Source: Microbacterium sp. Marseille-Q6648 (GTDB lineage: Bacteria > Actinomycetota > Actinomycetes > Actinomycetales > Microbacteriaceae). From it: a stretch of 64,000 nt of DNA. The translations under genes and the position numbers were made by a program. This document shows positions 14,678-24,379 of this stretch, in pieces. The stretch covers positions 372,001-436,000 of the forward strand of contig NZ_CALPBZ010000002.1 of NCBI RefSeq assembly GCF_943181415.1, given 5' to 3'. The notes beneath the pieces were generated by a model. That model worked only from the letters and a program-made list of their open reading frames with translations. It was not told where the DNA came from and searched no databases. Numbering within the stretch: the stretch's first letter is position 1; every line of letters begins with the position of its first letter.

Positions 14678-17600
14678 ATGCCTTCTCTTCCCGCACGCCG
14701 CCCGGCGCGCCACTGGACCGCTGTGGGGACGGTGACCGCCGCTGTGTGCGCGGTCGCCCTCGCCCCGCTCCCGGCCACCGCCGCCATCGTCCCGTCACCC
14801 GTCACCGTCTCAGCCGACGACGCCGCCCTGTCGCTGTCGCCGATCGGCTCGTTCGAGACGGGCGTGTTCGACGCTTCGGCCGCCGAGATCGTCGCCGCAC
14901 ACGGCGACCGTCTGTTCGTCGTCGACGCGCAGGCAGGCTCGGTCAGCGTGCTCGACTACAGCGACCCGGCCGCGATGACCGAGGAGTTCTCGATCGCGGC
15001 ATCCGGCGTCGCCAACTCCGTCGCCGTCCGTGCCGACGGTCTCGGCGTCATCGCCTTCGAGGCACCGGTCAAGACCGATCCGGGCCAGCTCGTCTTCTTC
15101 GACGCCACCGCAGCGGATGCCGCATCCGCCGTCCTCGGGCAGGTCACCGTCGGTGCGCTTCCCGACATGGTCACCGTCTCGGCCGACGGCGCCTACGCGG
15201 TCGTCGCGAACGAGGGCGAGCCCGCGGACGACTACTCGGTCGACCCCGAGGGCTCGGTCTCGGTCGTCTCGCTGCCGACCGGGGTCGCGGCTCCCGCGCA
15301 GGACGCCGTCGCCACGGCGGACTTCCACGCCTTCGAGGCCGGCGGAACGATGACGCTTCCCGCGGACGTGCGGGTGTTCGGCCCCCAGCCGCACGGCGAC
15401 GATCTGGCGGTCAGCCGCAATCTCGAGCCGGAGTACATCGCCGTCGACGGCGGCACGGCGTACGCGGCACTGCAGGAGGCCAACGCGGTCGCCGTCGTCG
15501 ACCTCGCCACCGCGAGCGTCACCGACATCTGGGCGCTCGGCTTCAAGGACCTGTCGATCGACGGGAACGGGATCGACCCCAGCGACCGCGATCCCGAGGG
15601 CGCGCCGACCTTCGACGTCCGCACGTACGAGGGGCTCTTCGGCGCCTACATGCCCGACGGCATCAACGCCTACACCGCCGGCGGGAGCACCTACCTCGTC
15701 ACCGCCAACGAGGGCGACGCGCGCGAATGGGGCGACTACGTCGAGCCGTCGCGGGTGAAGGACCTCGCCGACGACGGCTACGGCCCCGTGTGCGCCGACA
15801 GCCCGCTCGCGTCGTTCACCGGCGACGCCGACCTGGGGCGCCTGAACGTGACGATCGAGAACGGCTTCGACGAGGCCGCGGGCTGCTACAGCGAGCTGTA
15901 CGCCTTCGGCGGCCGGTCGTTCTCGATCTGGTCCACCGACGGCGCTCAGGTGTTCGACTCGGGCGACGCGTTCGAGCAGATCACCCACGCCGCAGCGCCC
16001 GAGTTCTTCAACTCCAACCACTCCGAGTCCAACCTCGAGGGTCGCAGCGACGACAAGGGACCCGAGCCCGAGAACCTCGCCATCGGAACCGTCGGCGAGC
16101 GCACGTACGCCTTCATCGGCTTCGAGCGCGTGGGCGGCGTCGCCGTGTTCGACATCACCGATCCCGCGGCATCCGCATTCGTCACGTATGTGAACAACCG
16201 CGACTTCTCGATCTCGGTCGAAGACGCCGCCGACCCTGCCGCCGTGCTCTCCGCTGCAGGCGACCTCGGACCCGAGGGCCTCGCGTTCATCCCCGCGGCG
16301 ACCTCGGCCACAGGCACCCCGCTCCTGGCCGTGGGCAACGAGGTTTCGGGCACCACGACGCTGTTCGAGATCACCGACCTGCTCGCCCCCGCCACCACCG
16401 AGGTGACCGTGCTGTCGCTGAACGACTTCCACGGACGCATCGAGGCGAACTACGGCAACGGCGAGGCAGGCGCCGCGGTCATCGCGGGCGCGGTGGACTC
16501 GTTCGAGGCGGCCAACCCGAACACGCTCTTCGTCTCGGCGGGCGACAACATCGGCGCATCCACCTTCACGTCGTTCATCCAGCAGGACGAGCCGACGATC
16601 GACGCGCTGGTCGCCGCAGGTCTGGATCTCGGCGCCGTGGGCAACCACGAGTTCGACCGCGGGTTCGCCGATCTCACCGATCGCGTGCTCCCGCGCTACG
16701 GCGACACCGTGTTCGGTCTGGGCGCCAACGTGTACGAGGCGGGCACCGACACCCCCGCGCTCCCGGAGTACACCGTTCAGGAGGTCGACGACGTCCGTGT
16801 GGCCTTCATCGGCACCGTCACGCCCGACACCGCGACGATGGTCAGCCCCGACGGGATCACCGAGATCGAGTTCGGAGACCAGCTCGAGGCGGCCGACCGC
16901 GTCGCCGACGAGCTGACGGCCGCCGACGCGGCCGACGTCATCGTCCTGCTCACCCACGACGGCGCCCCGACCGAGGACTGCGCGACGCTCGCCGCGGGCG
17001 ACTCGGACTACGCGCGGCTCGTCGCCGGCGCCTCGGCCGACATCGACGCGATCGTGTCGGGTCACACCCACCAGTCGTACGCGTGCGAGGTCCCCGGACC
17101 CGCCGGGCAGGAGCGCCCGGTGATCCAGGCTCACCAGTACGGCACGACGCTCGGCAAGCTCGACATCTCGGTGGATGCCGCGACCGGCGCGCTGGTCTCG
17201 ATCGACGGCTCGCTCGTTCCCCTCGTGGACGGCGAGACCGAGGAGCCCCTCTACGCCGCCGACTCCGCGGTCCAGGCGATCGTGGACGAGGCCGTCGAGG
17301 TGGCCGACGAAGCCGGCTCGGTCGAGGTGGGCGCCATCAGCGCCGACATCCTCCGCGGCGGCACGCCCCCGGGCGACGACCGCGGCGTGGAGTCCACCCT
17401 CGGAAACCTCGTGGCCGACATGTACCTGTGGGCGACGTCGAACGACGCCTACGCGGGAACGCCGGCCCAGCTCGCCCTCATGAACCCGGGCGGGCTCCGC
17501 GCGGATCTGCTGTTCGGCACCGACGGCACGATGACCTATCGCGACGTCGCCGACGTGCAGCCGTTCGCCAACACCTTGGTGACCATGACGCTCACCGGCG

Positions 17601-18193
17601 CCCAGCTGCAGCAGGTGCTCGAGGAGCAGTGGCAGCCCGCCGGGTCGTCGCGGCCGAAGCTGCACCTCGGCATCTCGGAGGGCTTCTCATACGAGTACGA
17701 CGCGGACGCGCCCGCCGGCTCGCGGATCGTCTCGATGACGCTGAACGGTGAAGAGGTGGCCGCGGACGACGAGATCACGATCGTGACCAACTCGTTCCTC
17801 GCCGGCGGCGGTGACAACTTCTTCACCCTCGCCGACGGCACCGACCGCAGCGACACGGGGCAGGTCGACCTGTCGGCCTCGGTGGCGTACTTCGAGGAGT
17901 TCCAGGTCGTCGACCCGGCTCCCCTCGGTCGCGCGATCGCCGTCGACGGCGTCGAGCCGACGCCCTCGCCCGAGCCGGAGCCCCAGCCGGGTACCGGAGT
18001 GCCGGGCGCCGGCGGTCCGGGCTCCGGCCCCGACGGCGGCGCAGGAGACGACGCCGGACGCGACGACGACGCTCTGGCCGTGACCGGTGCCGCCGCACCG
18101 TGGGGCGTCGCCCTCGCCGCTGCCGCGCTGATCGCCATCGGCGGCCTGCTGCTGGTGGTGACCCGCCGCCGTGGCGTGAGCACCGTGCGATAA
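14678..18193 (+). CDS. Large secreted, wall-anchored 5'-nucleotidase with choice-of-anchor I domain
   Basis: A 1171-residue exported protein. Residues 1 to about 36 are a signal peptide (hydrophobic core, ending ATAA). Residues about 45-570 form a beta-propeller-like choice-of-anchor I domain with ALPDMVTVSADGAYAVVANEG and ANEGDAREWGDY. Residues about 577-860 are a metallophosphoesterase (LSLNDFHGRIE, SAGDNIG, VGNHEFDRG, SGHTHQ), followed by the 5'-nucleotidase C-terminal domain (NPGGLRADL, NSFLAGGGDNF). A Pro/Gly/Asp linker leads to LAVTG, a hydrophobic helix and RRRG, a sortase-type anchor. It would free phosphate and nucleoside from nucleotides outside the cell. ATG 14678 has GAGGA just upstream. 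Confidence 0.93.
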   Translation: MPSLPARRPARHWTAVGTVTAAVCAVALAPLPATAAIVPSPVTVSADDAALSLSPIGSFETGVFDASAAEIVAAHGDRLFVVDAQAGSVSVLDYSDPAAMTEEFSIAASGVANSVAVRADGLGVIAFEAPVKTDPGQLVFFDATAADAASAVLGQVTVGALPDMVTVSADGAYAVVANEGEPADDYSVDPEGSVSVVSLPTGVAAPAQDAVATADFHAFEAGGTMTLPADVRVFGPQPHGDDLAVSRNLEPEYIAVDGGTAYAALQEANAVAVVDLATASVTDIWALGFKDLSIDGNGIDPSDRDPEGAPTFDVRTYEGLFGAYMPDGINAYTAGGSTYLVTANEGDAREWGDYVEPSRVKDLADDGYGPVCADSPLASFTGDADLGRLNVTIENGFDEAAGCYSELYAFGGRSFSIWSTDGAQVFDSGDAFEQITHAAAPEFFNSNHSESNLEGRSDDKGPEPENLAIGTVGERTYAFIGFERVGGVAVFDITDPAASAFVTYVNNRDFSISVEDAADPAAVLSAAGDLGPEGLAFIPAATSATGTPLLAVGNEVSGTTTLFEITDLLAPATTEVTVLSLNDFHGRIEANYGNGEAGAAVIAGAVDSFEAANPNTLFVSAGDNIGASTFTSFIQQDEPTIDALVAAGLDLGAVGNHEFDRGFADLTDRVLPRYGDTVFGLGANVYEAGTDTPALPEYTVQEVDDVRVAFIGTVTPDTATMVSPDGITEIEFGDQLEAADRVADELTAADAADVIVLLTHDGAPTEDCATLAAGDSDYARLVAGASADIDAIVSGHTHQSYACEVPGPAGQERPVIQAHQYGTTLGKLDISVDAATGALVSIDGSLVPLVDGETEEPLYAADSAVQAIVDEAVEVADEAGSVEVGAISADILRGGTPPGDDRGVESTLGNLVADMYLWATSNDAYAGTPAQLALMNPGGLRADLLFGTDGTMTYRDVADVQPFANTLVTMTLTGAQLQQVLEEQWQPAGSSRPKLHLGISEGFSYEYDADAPAGSRIVSMTLNGEEVAADDEITIVTNSFLAGGGDNFFTLADGTDRSDTGQVDLSASVAYFEEFQVVDPAPLGRAIAVDGVEPTPSPEPEPQPGTGVPGAGGPGSGPDGGAGDDAGRDDDALAVTGAAAPWGVALAAAALIAIGGLLLVVTRRRGVSTVR

Positions 18194-18206
18194 GCACCCG
18201 CCGCGA

Positions 18207-18245
18207 ACGTCGGCCCTCCGCCCCACGAGGACGGGGGGCCGACGT
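18207..18245 (+). terminator. Terminator hairpin behind the nucleotidase gene
   Basis: Perfect 10-bp arms, ACGTCGGCCC and GGGCCGACGT, flank a 19-base loop, starting 13 bases after the stop codon. There is no T tract. Confidence 0.6.
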
Positions 18246-18285
18246 CTCGCTGGCGACGGGCTGACGCCGTCCCGCTCCGCGAAAG

Positions 18286-18321
18286 AGGCCCCCTCGCCCG
18301 GCACACGGGACGAGGGGGCCT
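18286..18321 (-). terminator. Terminator hairpin behind the amylase-pullulanase gene
   Basis: Perfect 11-bp arms, AGGCCCCCTCG and CGAGGGGGCCT, with a nested CCCG/CGGG stem in the loop. It lies 40 bases past the stop of the minus-strand gene and is followed on that strand by TCTTTC, a weak U run. It may also act for the plus strand. Confidence 0.65.
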
Positions 18322-18360
18322 TGTCGAGTCCGCGGCCGGGTCGTCCGGCCCGCGGAATCG

Positions 18361-21300
18361 TCAGCGCACGCGGGCGGGCAGCTTCGCCTGCGCGTCGACC
18401 AGCACGGCGGCAGTGCGGGCGGGGATGGTGATCGTCCCGGATGCCGCATCCCACGTCGTGGTCTTGACCACCGCATCCGCTCCGCCGGCCTGCGCCGCCG
18501 CGAGGGCGAACTCACGCCCGGCGAGCTGCGACAGCTCGACCGTCACCGGCTCGGCCGAGGAGTTGAACGCGACCAGCGCCGCATCGCGGGTGGGATCGGT
18601 GTCGGCGCCGACCTGGTCGTCGATGAGCATCGTCACGACGCCGGGTGCGGCATCCGGCCCGCTGCCCGGGAACGAGACCTTCTGCCGGATGAGGTCGGCC
18701 GAGCCCAGGCGCAGCAGCGACACCTCGTCACGCGTGCGCAGCAGGTCGAGGGCGGCGGCCTCGGCCGCGGCGATGTCGTCGGCGCCGGGCTTCAGGTCGG
18801 GGTTCGCCAGCAGCGGGGCCATGACGGGCCACTTGGCCTCGTTGTCGGCCGCGCGCGGCAGGCCCGAGCCGAACGTCGACTCCTGCCCGGTCCAGTCGAT
18901 GCGGTTGAACCAGTCACCGGAGTTGTAGCTGTTGCGGTCGAGGGACTTCGAGCGCAGCAGCTCGGTGCCGGCGTGCCAGAACGACGGGGTCTGCGAGAAC
19001 GTCGTGGTGGCGAGCATGAGCGTGTTCATGCGCACGCGGTCGGCCATCGTGGTGTCGACCGGCAGCTTCAGCACGCCGAGGTCGTACAGCGTCTCGTTGT
19101 CGTGCGCGTCGACGTAGGTGATGATCTCGTCGGGCTGGTCGGCGTAGCCGGCGGGTGAGCCGTTGTAGTCGAACTCGTCTCCAGCCTTCGTGGAGCCGTC
19201 CGCCGCCGTCATCTCGAAGTCACGGAGGTTGCCCGCGAGTCCCAGCTTGACGAGGTCGGTCTTGGCGGCCAGGTCGGCGAACGGGTCGCCGGGCGCCGAG
19301 GCGTCGCGGCCGTTGGGGTCGGTGGCCAGTCCGGTGCCGAAGCCCTGGTAGAACGTGGACGAGCCGTCCACGGGGCTGCCGCCGTGCACGGCGTCGCGCA
19401 GCCGGTCGCTGAACGTGCCGATGCCGGTGCCGCCCAGCTGACCTTGCGTGGCCTGCTCGAACAGCGCGTTGTCGGCCACTTCGCCGAAGTTCCAGCCCTC
19501 GCCGTACAGGTAGACGCTCTTTCCGTCGACGCCGTCCTTCTTCAGCGTCAGGGCGTCCAGTGCCTCTCGAACGGCCAGCATGTTGGCCTTGGAGTGGTGA
19601 CCCATGAGGTCGAAGCGGAAGCCATCGACCTTGTAGTCGCGGGCCCACGTCACGACCGAGTCGACCATGAGCTTCTCGGCGACCTGGTGCTCGGTGGCCA
19701 CGTTCTGGCAGCACGTCGAGGTCTCGACGGCACCTGCGGCGTTCAGGCGGTGGTAGTAGCCGGGCACGACCTGGTCGAGCACGCTCTTCTCGCCCTGCCC
19801 GGACTGCGCGGTGTGGTTGAAGACCTGGTCGAGCACGACCTGCAGGTCCATGCCGTGCAGCGCGCCGACCATCTCCCGGAACTCCGCGACGCGCGCGCCG
19901 CCCTCGGGGTCGACCGCGTACGAGCCCTCGGGAACCGAGAAGTGGTACGGGTCGTAGCCCCAGTTGAAGCCGTCCGCGTCGGCGACCGCTTCGACGCACG
20001 CCTGCTGCTCGGTCGAATCGGGCGCGAAGGACGCGAGGTCGCACGCGGGCTCGGCCTGAGCGGCGCGATCCTCCTCGATCGTGGCGATGTCGAACGACGG
20101 GAGCAGGTGCACGGTGTTGATGCCCGCGCCTGCCAGCTCGCGCAGCTGCGCGGTGCCGGCGCTGTCGCGCGTGAACGCCCGGTACGTGCCCCGCTCGTCC
20201 GCCGGAACCGACTCGTCGGTGATCGAGAAGTCGCGGATGTGCAGCTCGTAGATGGCACGGTCGACGGCGCGGGCGATCTTGGGCGCGGGGGTCTTCTCCC
20301 ACGCCTTCGGACGCAGCTTCTTGTCGTCGAGGTCGACGGCGACCGAACGCTCGGAGTTGAGCGTGAGCGCGACCGAGTAGGGGTCGGTGACCTGATTGGT
20401 CTCGATCGCCCCGGTAGCCGGCGCGTAGACGACGACCTCCCACAGGTACTCCGCGCCCTTCAGCTGCGGCTTGCCCGCGACCGTCCACGCACCCGAGGCC
20501 GCGTCCCACACCGCTTCATGGCGCTGCGGATCGCCGTCGGCACCGGCCGACCAGGTCAGCAGGGTCGCCTGCTGCGCCGTCGGCGCCCACAGGCGGAAGG
20601 TCGGCTTCGCACCCTGGAAGGTCACTCCCAGCTCGACGTCGGCGACGGCATCCGCGTAGAGGTCGTCGAGGACGCCCGGGATCTGCACGCCGGTCGCACC
20701 GGTGAGCGCGCCGGACTCGTCGCGCTGGGCGACCATCAGCTGCCCCTTCACAAGCTCCGCGACGTCGTCGCGGGACTGCCCGTCCAGGCTCAGGGCGACG
20801 TACTCGTCGAGCGCGGGGAAGCGCGCCGCCTGCTCGTCGGTGAGGCCTCCCTCGATGCGCTCGAGGGCGATCGGCTCGGCACCGAGGACGTCGCCGTCGG
20901 CGATCTCGAGCCCCGCGTCGGCCGAGGGGTACAGCTGCCACGTGGACGCGTCCGCGTCACCGCCGAGGTTCGCCGGCCAGGCCAGCGTCCCGGCGTCGAT
21001 GAAGTGCGCGCGCTCCTCGCCGATGCCGGCGAGCGGCGGGTTCTCGACCTCGATCGTCAGCACGTGGGTCTCGATGTCGTAGCGGAAGACGATCAGCTCG
21101 CCGTCGGCGACGGTGAACGACAGGTTCGCGCCGCCGGGCGCTCCGCCCTCGCCGTAGTTCTCGCTCCAGCTGCGGTTGTGGGCGACCTTCACCTCGTACG
21201 AACCCCCGGGGATCGCGTCGGTCGAGAAGGTGTACACGCCGTCGCGGTCGCCGTCGGCCATCAGGCTCGCGAGGCACTCGGGCTGCCAGTCACCGGGGCA

Positions 21301-24117
21301 CCCCAGTTCGCTCTGGAACGAGCCGGGCAGGGTCACGATGGGTCCGTCGGCGGTGGTCTGGACGACATTCGACCGCGGGTCGAAGTAGAACGTCACCGGC
21401 CCGCCGTCGTGGGTGAGCGTGACGTTCGAGCCGTTCTGCTCGCCGTTCGCGCCGTAGTTGAGGTCCCAGGATCCGTTGATTGCGACCTTGTACTCCCACG
21501 AGCCGGCGGGCAGGTCGAAGGTGCCCTCCCAGATTCCGTCGGCGCGGAGCGTCAGCTTGGCCTGCTCGCAGCCGGGCGCCCAGTCTCCGGCGCAGCCCAT
21601 CTCCGAGTTGAAGCTGCCGGGGACCGTCACCATGTCGATCGACGATTCCGGCTCCTCCTCGACCGTCAGCGCGACGGCGTTCCCCACCGAGGCGTAGGTG
21701 GACGCCGCGGCGCGCTGCCCTGCGGCGTCCGTCGTCACCGCGCGGTACTCCACGAGGGTCCCCGCGGCGAGCCCGCGGATGTCGTGGAACACGCGGGGCT
21801 CGGTGTCTTCGGCCGTACCGAGCGTGGTCCACTCGTCGGAGCCGACCACGCGCCACGCGAAGCTCGTCTCGGCCCAGGTCGCGTCGTCCACATCCGCAGA
21901 GACGGCGACCTGACCGGCGAGCGCCGCACCGGCGGCGGGGGCGGCCACGGTCAGCGGGTTCGCCGCGGCGGGAGCCGTCACGGACCGGTCGGCGCGGAAC
22001 ACCGTCGCCGACAGCGCGGGCACGGTGACGGATGCTGCGGCTGCGGCATCCGTGTCGAATGCGGCCGCGTCGCCGTAGACGGGAGCGAACGCGGCATCGG
22101 CCGTCAGCGTCGACAGGTCGACCGTCTTGGCCTCGGTGGCATTGTTCAGCGCCACCAGGTACTCGACCTTGTCGTCGCGGTCGACGCGCGAGAAGGCGTA
22201 GACGCCCGGACCGTTGGTGGCGTGGCGTTCGATCTGCGCACCGTCGACGAGGGCGGGGTGCTCGGCACGCAGCTGGGCGAGGCCGGCGATGTGCTGGTAC
22301 ACCGGCTCGTCGGTGCCGAAACGGTCGACGGCGCCGACGGTCTCGCCGGTGAGGAGCTTCTGGTCGGTGTACTCCGCGACCTGGCTGGCGAACAGGCTCT
22401 GACGGGCGCTCTTGTCGTTGCCCGGCTCGGCGCCGGCGAATCCCTGCTCGTCGCCGTAGTAGACCACCGGCTGGCCGCGGCCGAGGAACATCAGGTCGTG
22501 CGCGAGCAGGTCGCGCTCGAGGGGCTGCGACTGGTTCTGCAGGAAGTACCCGACGCGTCCCATGTCGTGGTTGCCGAGGAAGGTCGGCAGCGCGGTGGCC
22601 GACGAGTCCGGCGTCGTGTAGCGGTCGTCGCCCGCGTAAAGGTTCTGCAGGCCCTTGGCGCTGTTGCCGGCGGCGTAGGCGACGGCGGCGGACTGGAAGG
22701 TGAAGTCCAGCACCGAGTTCATGTCGGTGTCGCGGACGTAGGGGGCGAGCTTGGCCGGGTCGGCATCGTAGACCTCGCCGAACATGAAGAACTCGGGCTT
22801 GCCGGCGGCGTGGGCGTAGTCGAGCACCTGCGCCGACCATTCCTCCCAGAACTCGAAGTTCACGTGCTTGGCGGTGTCGATGCGGAAGCCGTCGATGCCG
22901 AGGTCGACCCATGTCTGATAGACGTCCACGAAGCCGTCGACCACCGTCGGGTGCTCGGTCATCAGGTCGTCGAGGCCGACGAAGTCGCCGTAGGTGACCG
23001 ATTCGCCCTCCCACGTCGAGTCGCCCCGGTTGTGGTAGAGCGTCGGGTCGTTGAGCCATCCGGGCACCTTGACCGCGGCATCCGCCTCGTCGATCACCGG
23101 CGTGTACGGGAAGCTGGTGGCCGCGTCGAGTTCGGGGAAGTCGCCCGTGCCCGCGAAGTCGGCAGGGTCGAAGGCGTTCCCGCTCGCGTCGAGGTAGGGG
23201 CTCGTGGCCTTGTCGATGTAGGAGTACTGGCCCTCTTCGTACCCGATGACGTCGGCGGTGTGGTTGGTGATGATGTCGAAGTACACCTTCATGCCGCGGG
23301 CGTGCGCATCGGCGATGAGGGCCTCGAGCTCGGCGTTGGTGCCGAGGTGCGGGTCGATCTGGGTGAAGTCGGTGACCCAGTAGCCGTGGTAGCCGGCGCT
23401 GGCGTTGTCGCCGTCGCCCTGGACGGGACGGTTCTTGAAGCTCGGGGTGAGCCAGATCGCGCTCGTGCCGAGGCCCTCGATGTAGTCGAGGTTGGCGTGG
23501 AGCCCCGCGATGTCGCCGCCGTGGAAGAAGCCCTTGTCGGTCGGGTCGAACCCGTGGTCGAGGCGGTCGCCCGCGATGCCGGCGGTGTCGTTGGACGTGT
23601 CGCCGTTGGCGAAGCGATCGGTCATGACGAAGTAGAACTGCTCGTCGCTGCCCGGCTGGCGCACCGGCTCGGCGACCAGGGCGTCGTCGTCGGCGGTGTG
23701 GTCCCCGCGCGTCGAGACGACCTCGACGCCGACGCGGTGCGCGACGTCGTCGAAGAGGAACCGCAGCGTCGCGGGCCCGTCGACCACGAGCGGGATGTTG
23801 TCGCCGCCGCCGTTCAGTCCGTACGCCTCGTCCCACGCGTCGTTGACGGCGACCTTGTACTCGTACGAGCCGGCGGGCACCTCGAACTCAGCCGCGTACA
23901 GGCCGGCGGTGTCGGTGGCTGCCAGCTCGGTGGCGCCGCAGTCGGGCTGCCAGTCTCCCGGACACCCGAGTTCGCTCTGCAGGCTGCCGACGAGGGCGAA
24001 CGACCGCTCGGCGGCCGAGGCGGGGGCCGCAGCGACGGCGCCCCCGGTGACGATGAGGGCGACCGCAGCGAGCGCTGCGGCAGCTCGGCGGACACGTGAG
24101 TGAGTCGTCTTCGACAC
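18361..24117 (-). CDS. pulA: Secreted bifunctional alpha-amylase/pullulanase (amylopullulanase)
   Basis: A 1918-residue exported starch-degrading enzyme with two GH13 catalytic units. Residues 1 to about 36 are a signal peptide ending ASA-A. X25-type starch modules with the signature ELGCPGDWQP(D/E)C recur three times (near residues 45, 838 and 935). The first GH13 unit (about 160-600) has GIDGFRIDTAKHV, FMFGEVYD and TFLGNHDMGR, the nucleophile, acid/base and stabiliser regions of alpha-amylases. The second (about 1130-1800) has the type I pullulanase box FNWGYDP, then VDGFRFDLMGHH, YLYGEGWNFGE and YVDAHDNE. Together they would cut alpha-1,4 and alpha-1,6 bonds. Two LacI-type operators lie upstream. 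Length and domain order point to one intact gene. Confidence 0.95.
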   Translation of the reverse strand: MSKTTHSRVRRAAAALAAVALIVTGGAVAAAPASAAERSFALVGSLQSELGCPGDWQPDCGATELAATDTAGLYAAEFEVPAGSYEYKVAVNDAWDEAYGLNGGGDNIPLVVDGPATLRFLFDDVAHRVGVEVVSTRGDHTADDDALVAEPVRQPGSDEQFYFVMTDRFANGDTSNDTAGIAGDRLDHGFDPTDKGFFHGGDIAGLHANLDYIEGLGTSAIWLTPSFKNRPVQGDGDNASAGYHGYWVTDFTQIDPHLGTNAELEALIADAHARGMKVYFDIITNHTADVIGYEEGQYSYIDKATSPYLDASGNAFDPADFAGTGDFPELDAATSFPYTPVIDEADAAVKVPGWLNDPTLYHNRGDSTWEGESVTYGDFVGLDDLMTEHPTVVDGFVDVYQTWVDLGIDGFRIDTAKHVNFEFWEEWSAQVLDYAHAAGKPEFFMFGEVYDADPAKLAPYVRDTDMNSVLDFTFQSAAVAYAAGNSAKGLQNLYAGDDRYTTPDSSATALPTFLGNHDMGRVGYFLQNQSQPLERDLLAHDLMFLGRGQPVVYYGDEQGFAGAEPGNDKSARQSLFASQVAEYTDQKLLTGETVGAVDRFGTDEPVYQHIAGLAQLRAEHPALVDGAQIERHATNGPGVYAFSRVDRDDKVEYLVALNNATEAKTVDLSTLTADAAFAPVYGDAAAFDTDAAAAASVTVPALSATVFRADRSVTAPAAANPLTVAAPAAGAALAGQVAVSADVDDATWAETSFAWRVVGSDEWTTLGTAEDTEPRVFHDIRGLAAGTLVEYRAVTTDAAGQRAAASTYASVGNAVALTVEEEPESSIDMVTVPGSFNSEMGCAGDWAPGCEQAKLTLRADGIWEGTFDLPAGSWEYKVAINGSWDLNYGANGEQNGSNVTLTHDGGPVTFYFDPRSNVVQTTADGPIVTLPGSFQSELGCPGDWQPECLASLMADGDRDGVYTFSTDAIPGGSYEVKVAHNRSWSENYGEGGAPGGANLSFTVADGELIVFRYDIETHVLTIEVENPPLAGIGEERAHFIDAGTLAWPANLGGDADASTWQLYPSADAGLEIADGDVLGAEPIALERIEGGLTDEQAARFPALDEYVALSLDGQSRDDVAELVKGQLMVAQRDESGALTGATGVQIPGVLDDLYADAVADVELGVTFQGAKPTFRLWAPTAQQATLLTWSAGADGDPQRHEAVWDAASGAWTVAGKPQLKGAEYLWEVVVYAPATGAIETNQVTDPYSVALTLNSERSVAVDLDDKKLRPKAWEKTPAPKIARAVDRAIYELHIRDFSITDESVPADERGTYRAFTRDSAGTAQLRELAGAGINTVHLLPSFDIATIEEDRAAQAEPACDLASFAPDSTEQQACVEAVADADGFNWGYDPYHFSVPEGSYAVDPEGGARVAEFREMVGALHGMDLQVVLDQVFNHTAQSGQGEKSVLDQVVPGYYHRLNAAGAVETSTCCQNVATEHQVAEKLMVDSVVTWARDYKVDGFRFDLMGHHSKANMLAVREALDALTLKKDGVDGKSVYLYGEGWNFGEVADNALFEQATQGQLGGTGIGTFSDRLRDAVHGGSPVDGSSTFYQGFGTGLATDPNGRDASAPGDPFADLAAKTDLVKLGLAGNLRDFEMTAADGSTKAGDEFDYNGSPAGYADQPDEIITYVDAHDNETLYDLGVLKLPVDTTMADRVRMNTLMLATTTFSQTPSFWHAGTELLRSKSLDRNSYNSGDWFNRIDWTGQESTFGSGLPRAADNEAKWPVMAPLLANPDLKPGADDIAAAEAAALDLLRTRDEVSLLRLGSADLIRQKVSFPGSGPDAAPGVVTMLIDDQVGADTDPTRDAALVAFNSSAEPVTVELSQLAGREFALAAAQAGGADAVVKTTTWDAASGTITIPARTAAVLVDAQAKLPARVR

Positions 24118-24202
24118 GGATGGTGCTCCTGGTGGCGCGGTGGCACGACAACGTGCCGAGTCTGCGGTGTTCCGCCGACATTACGGGGGCGTCTGCGGTT
24201 AA

Positions 24203-24291
24203 TGCAAGCGCTTACATCATGAGAAGGCTCTCATCTGCCAGTTGCGGGGTGACCGGCGCGGTGCTCGGGGCTCCGCAACGCAAACGCTTGC
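24203..24291 (-). promoter_or_regulatory. Two LacI-family operator-like sites upstream of the amylase-pullulanase gene
   Basis: TGCAAGCGCTTACA (24203-24216, symmetric at 12 of 14 positions) and GCAAACGCTTGC (24280-24291) match the central-CG operators of LacI-family sugar repressors. Their centres are 76 bp apart and about 90 and 170 bp from the start codon, so DNA looping is possible. The 262-bp gap 24118-24379 otherwise holds only the divergent promoters. A maltose or starch-responsive repressor encoded elsewhere is the expected partner. Confidence 0.65.
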
Positions 24292-24379
24292 AGACTTGCA
24301 TCGGCATCTCGGGGCCGTGGCCGAGATCGTCGTCGTGCGCTGAACGGCGGGTGTCGGAGGGTGCGGAGAGGATGTCGGG

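Noticed and set aside
14810-17665. A 951-codon minus-strand open frame across the nucleotidase gene
   Set aside because: Shadow frame with Arg/Val/Asp/Gly-rich translation and no ribosome-binding site. The plus-strand protein is a complete multidomain enzyme.
19384-24099. A 1571-codon open frame on the plus strand opposite the amylase-pullulanase gene
   Set aside because: It is a codon-position shadow of a GC-rich gene: the minus-strand protein has clear catalytic motifs, while this frame gives Arg/Val/Gly-rich sequence with no recognisable domain.
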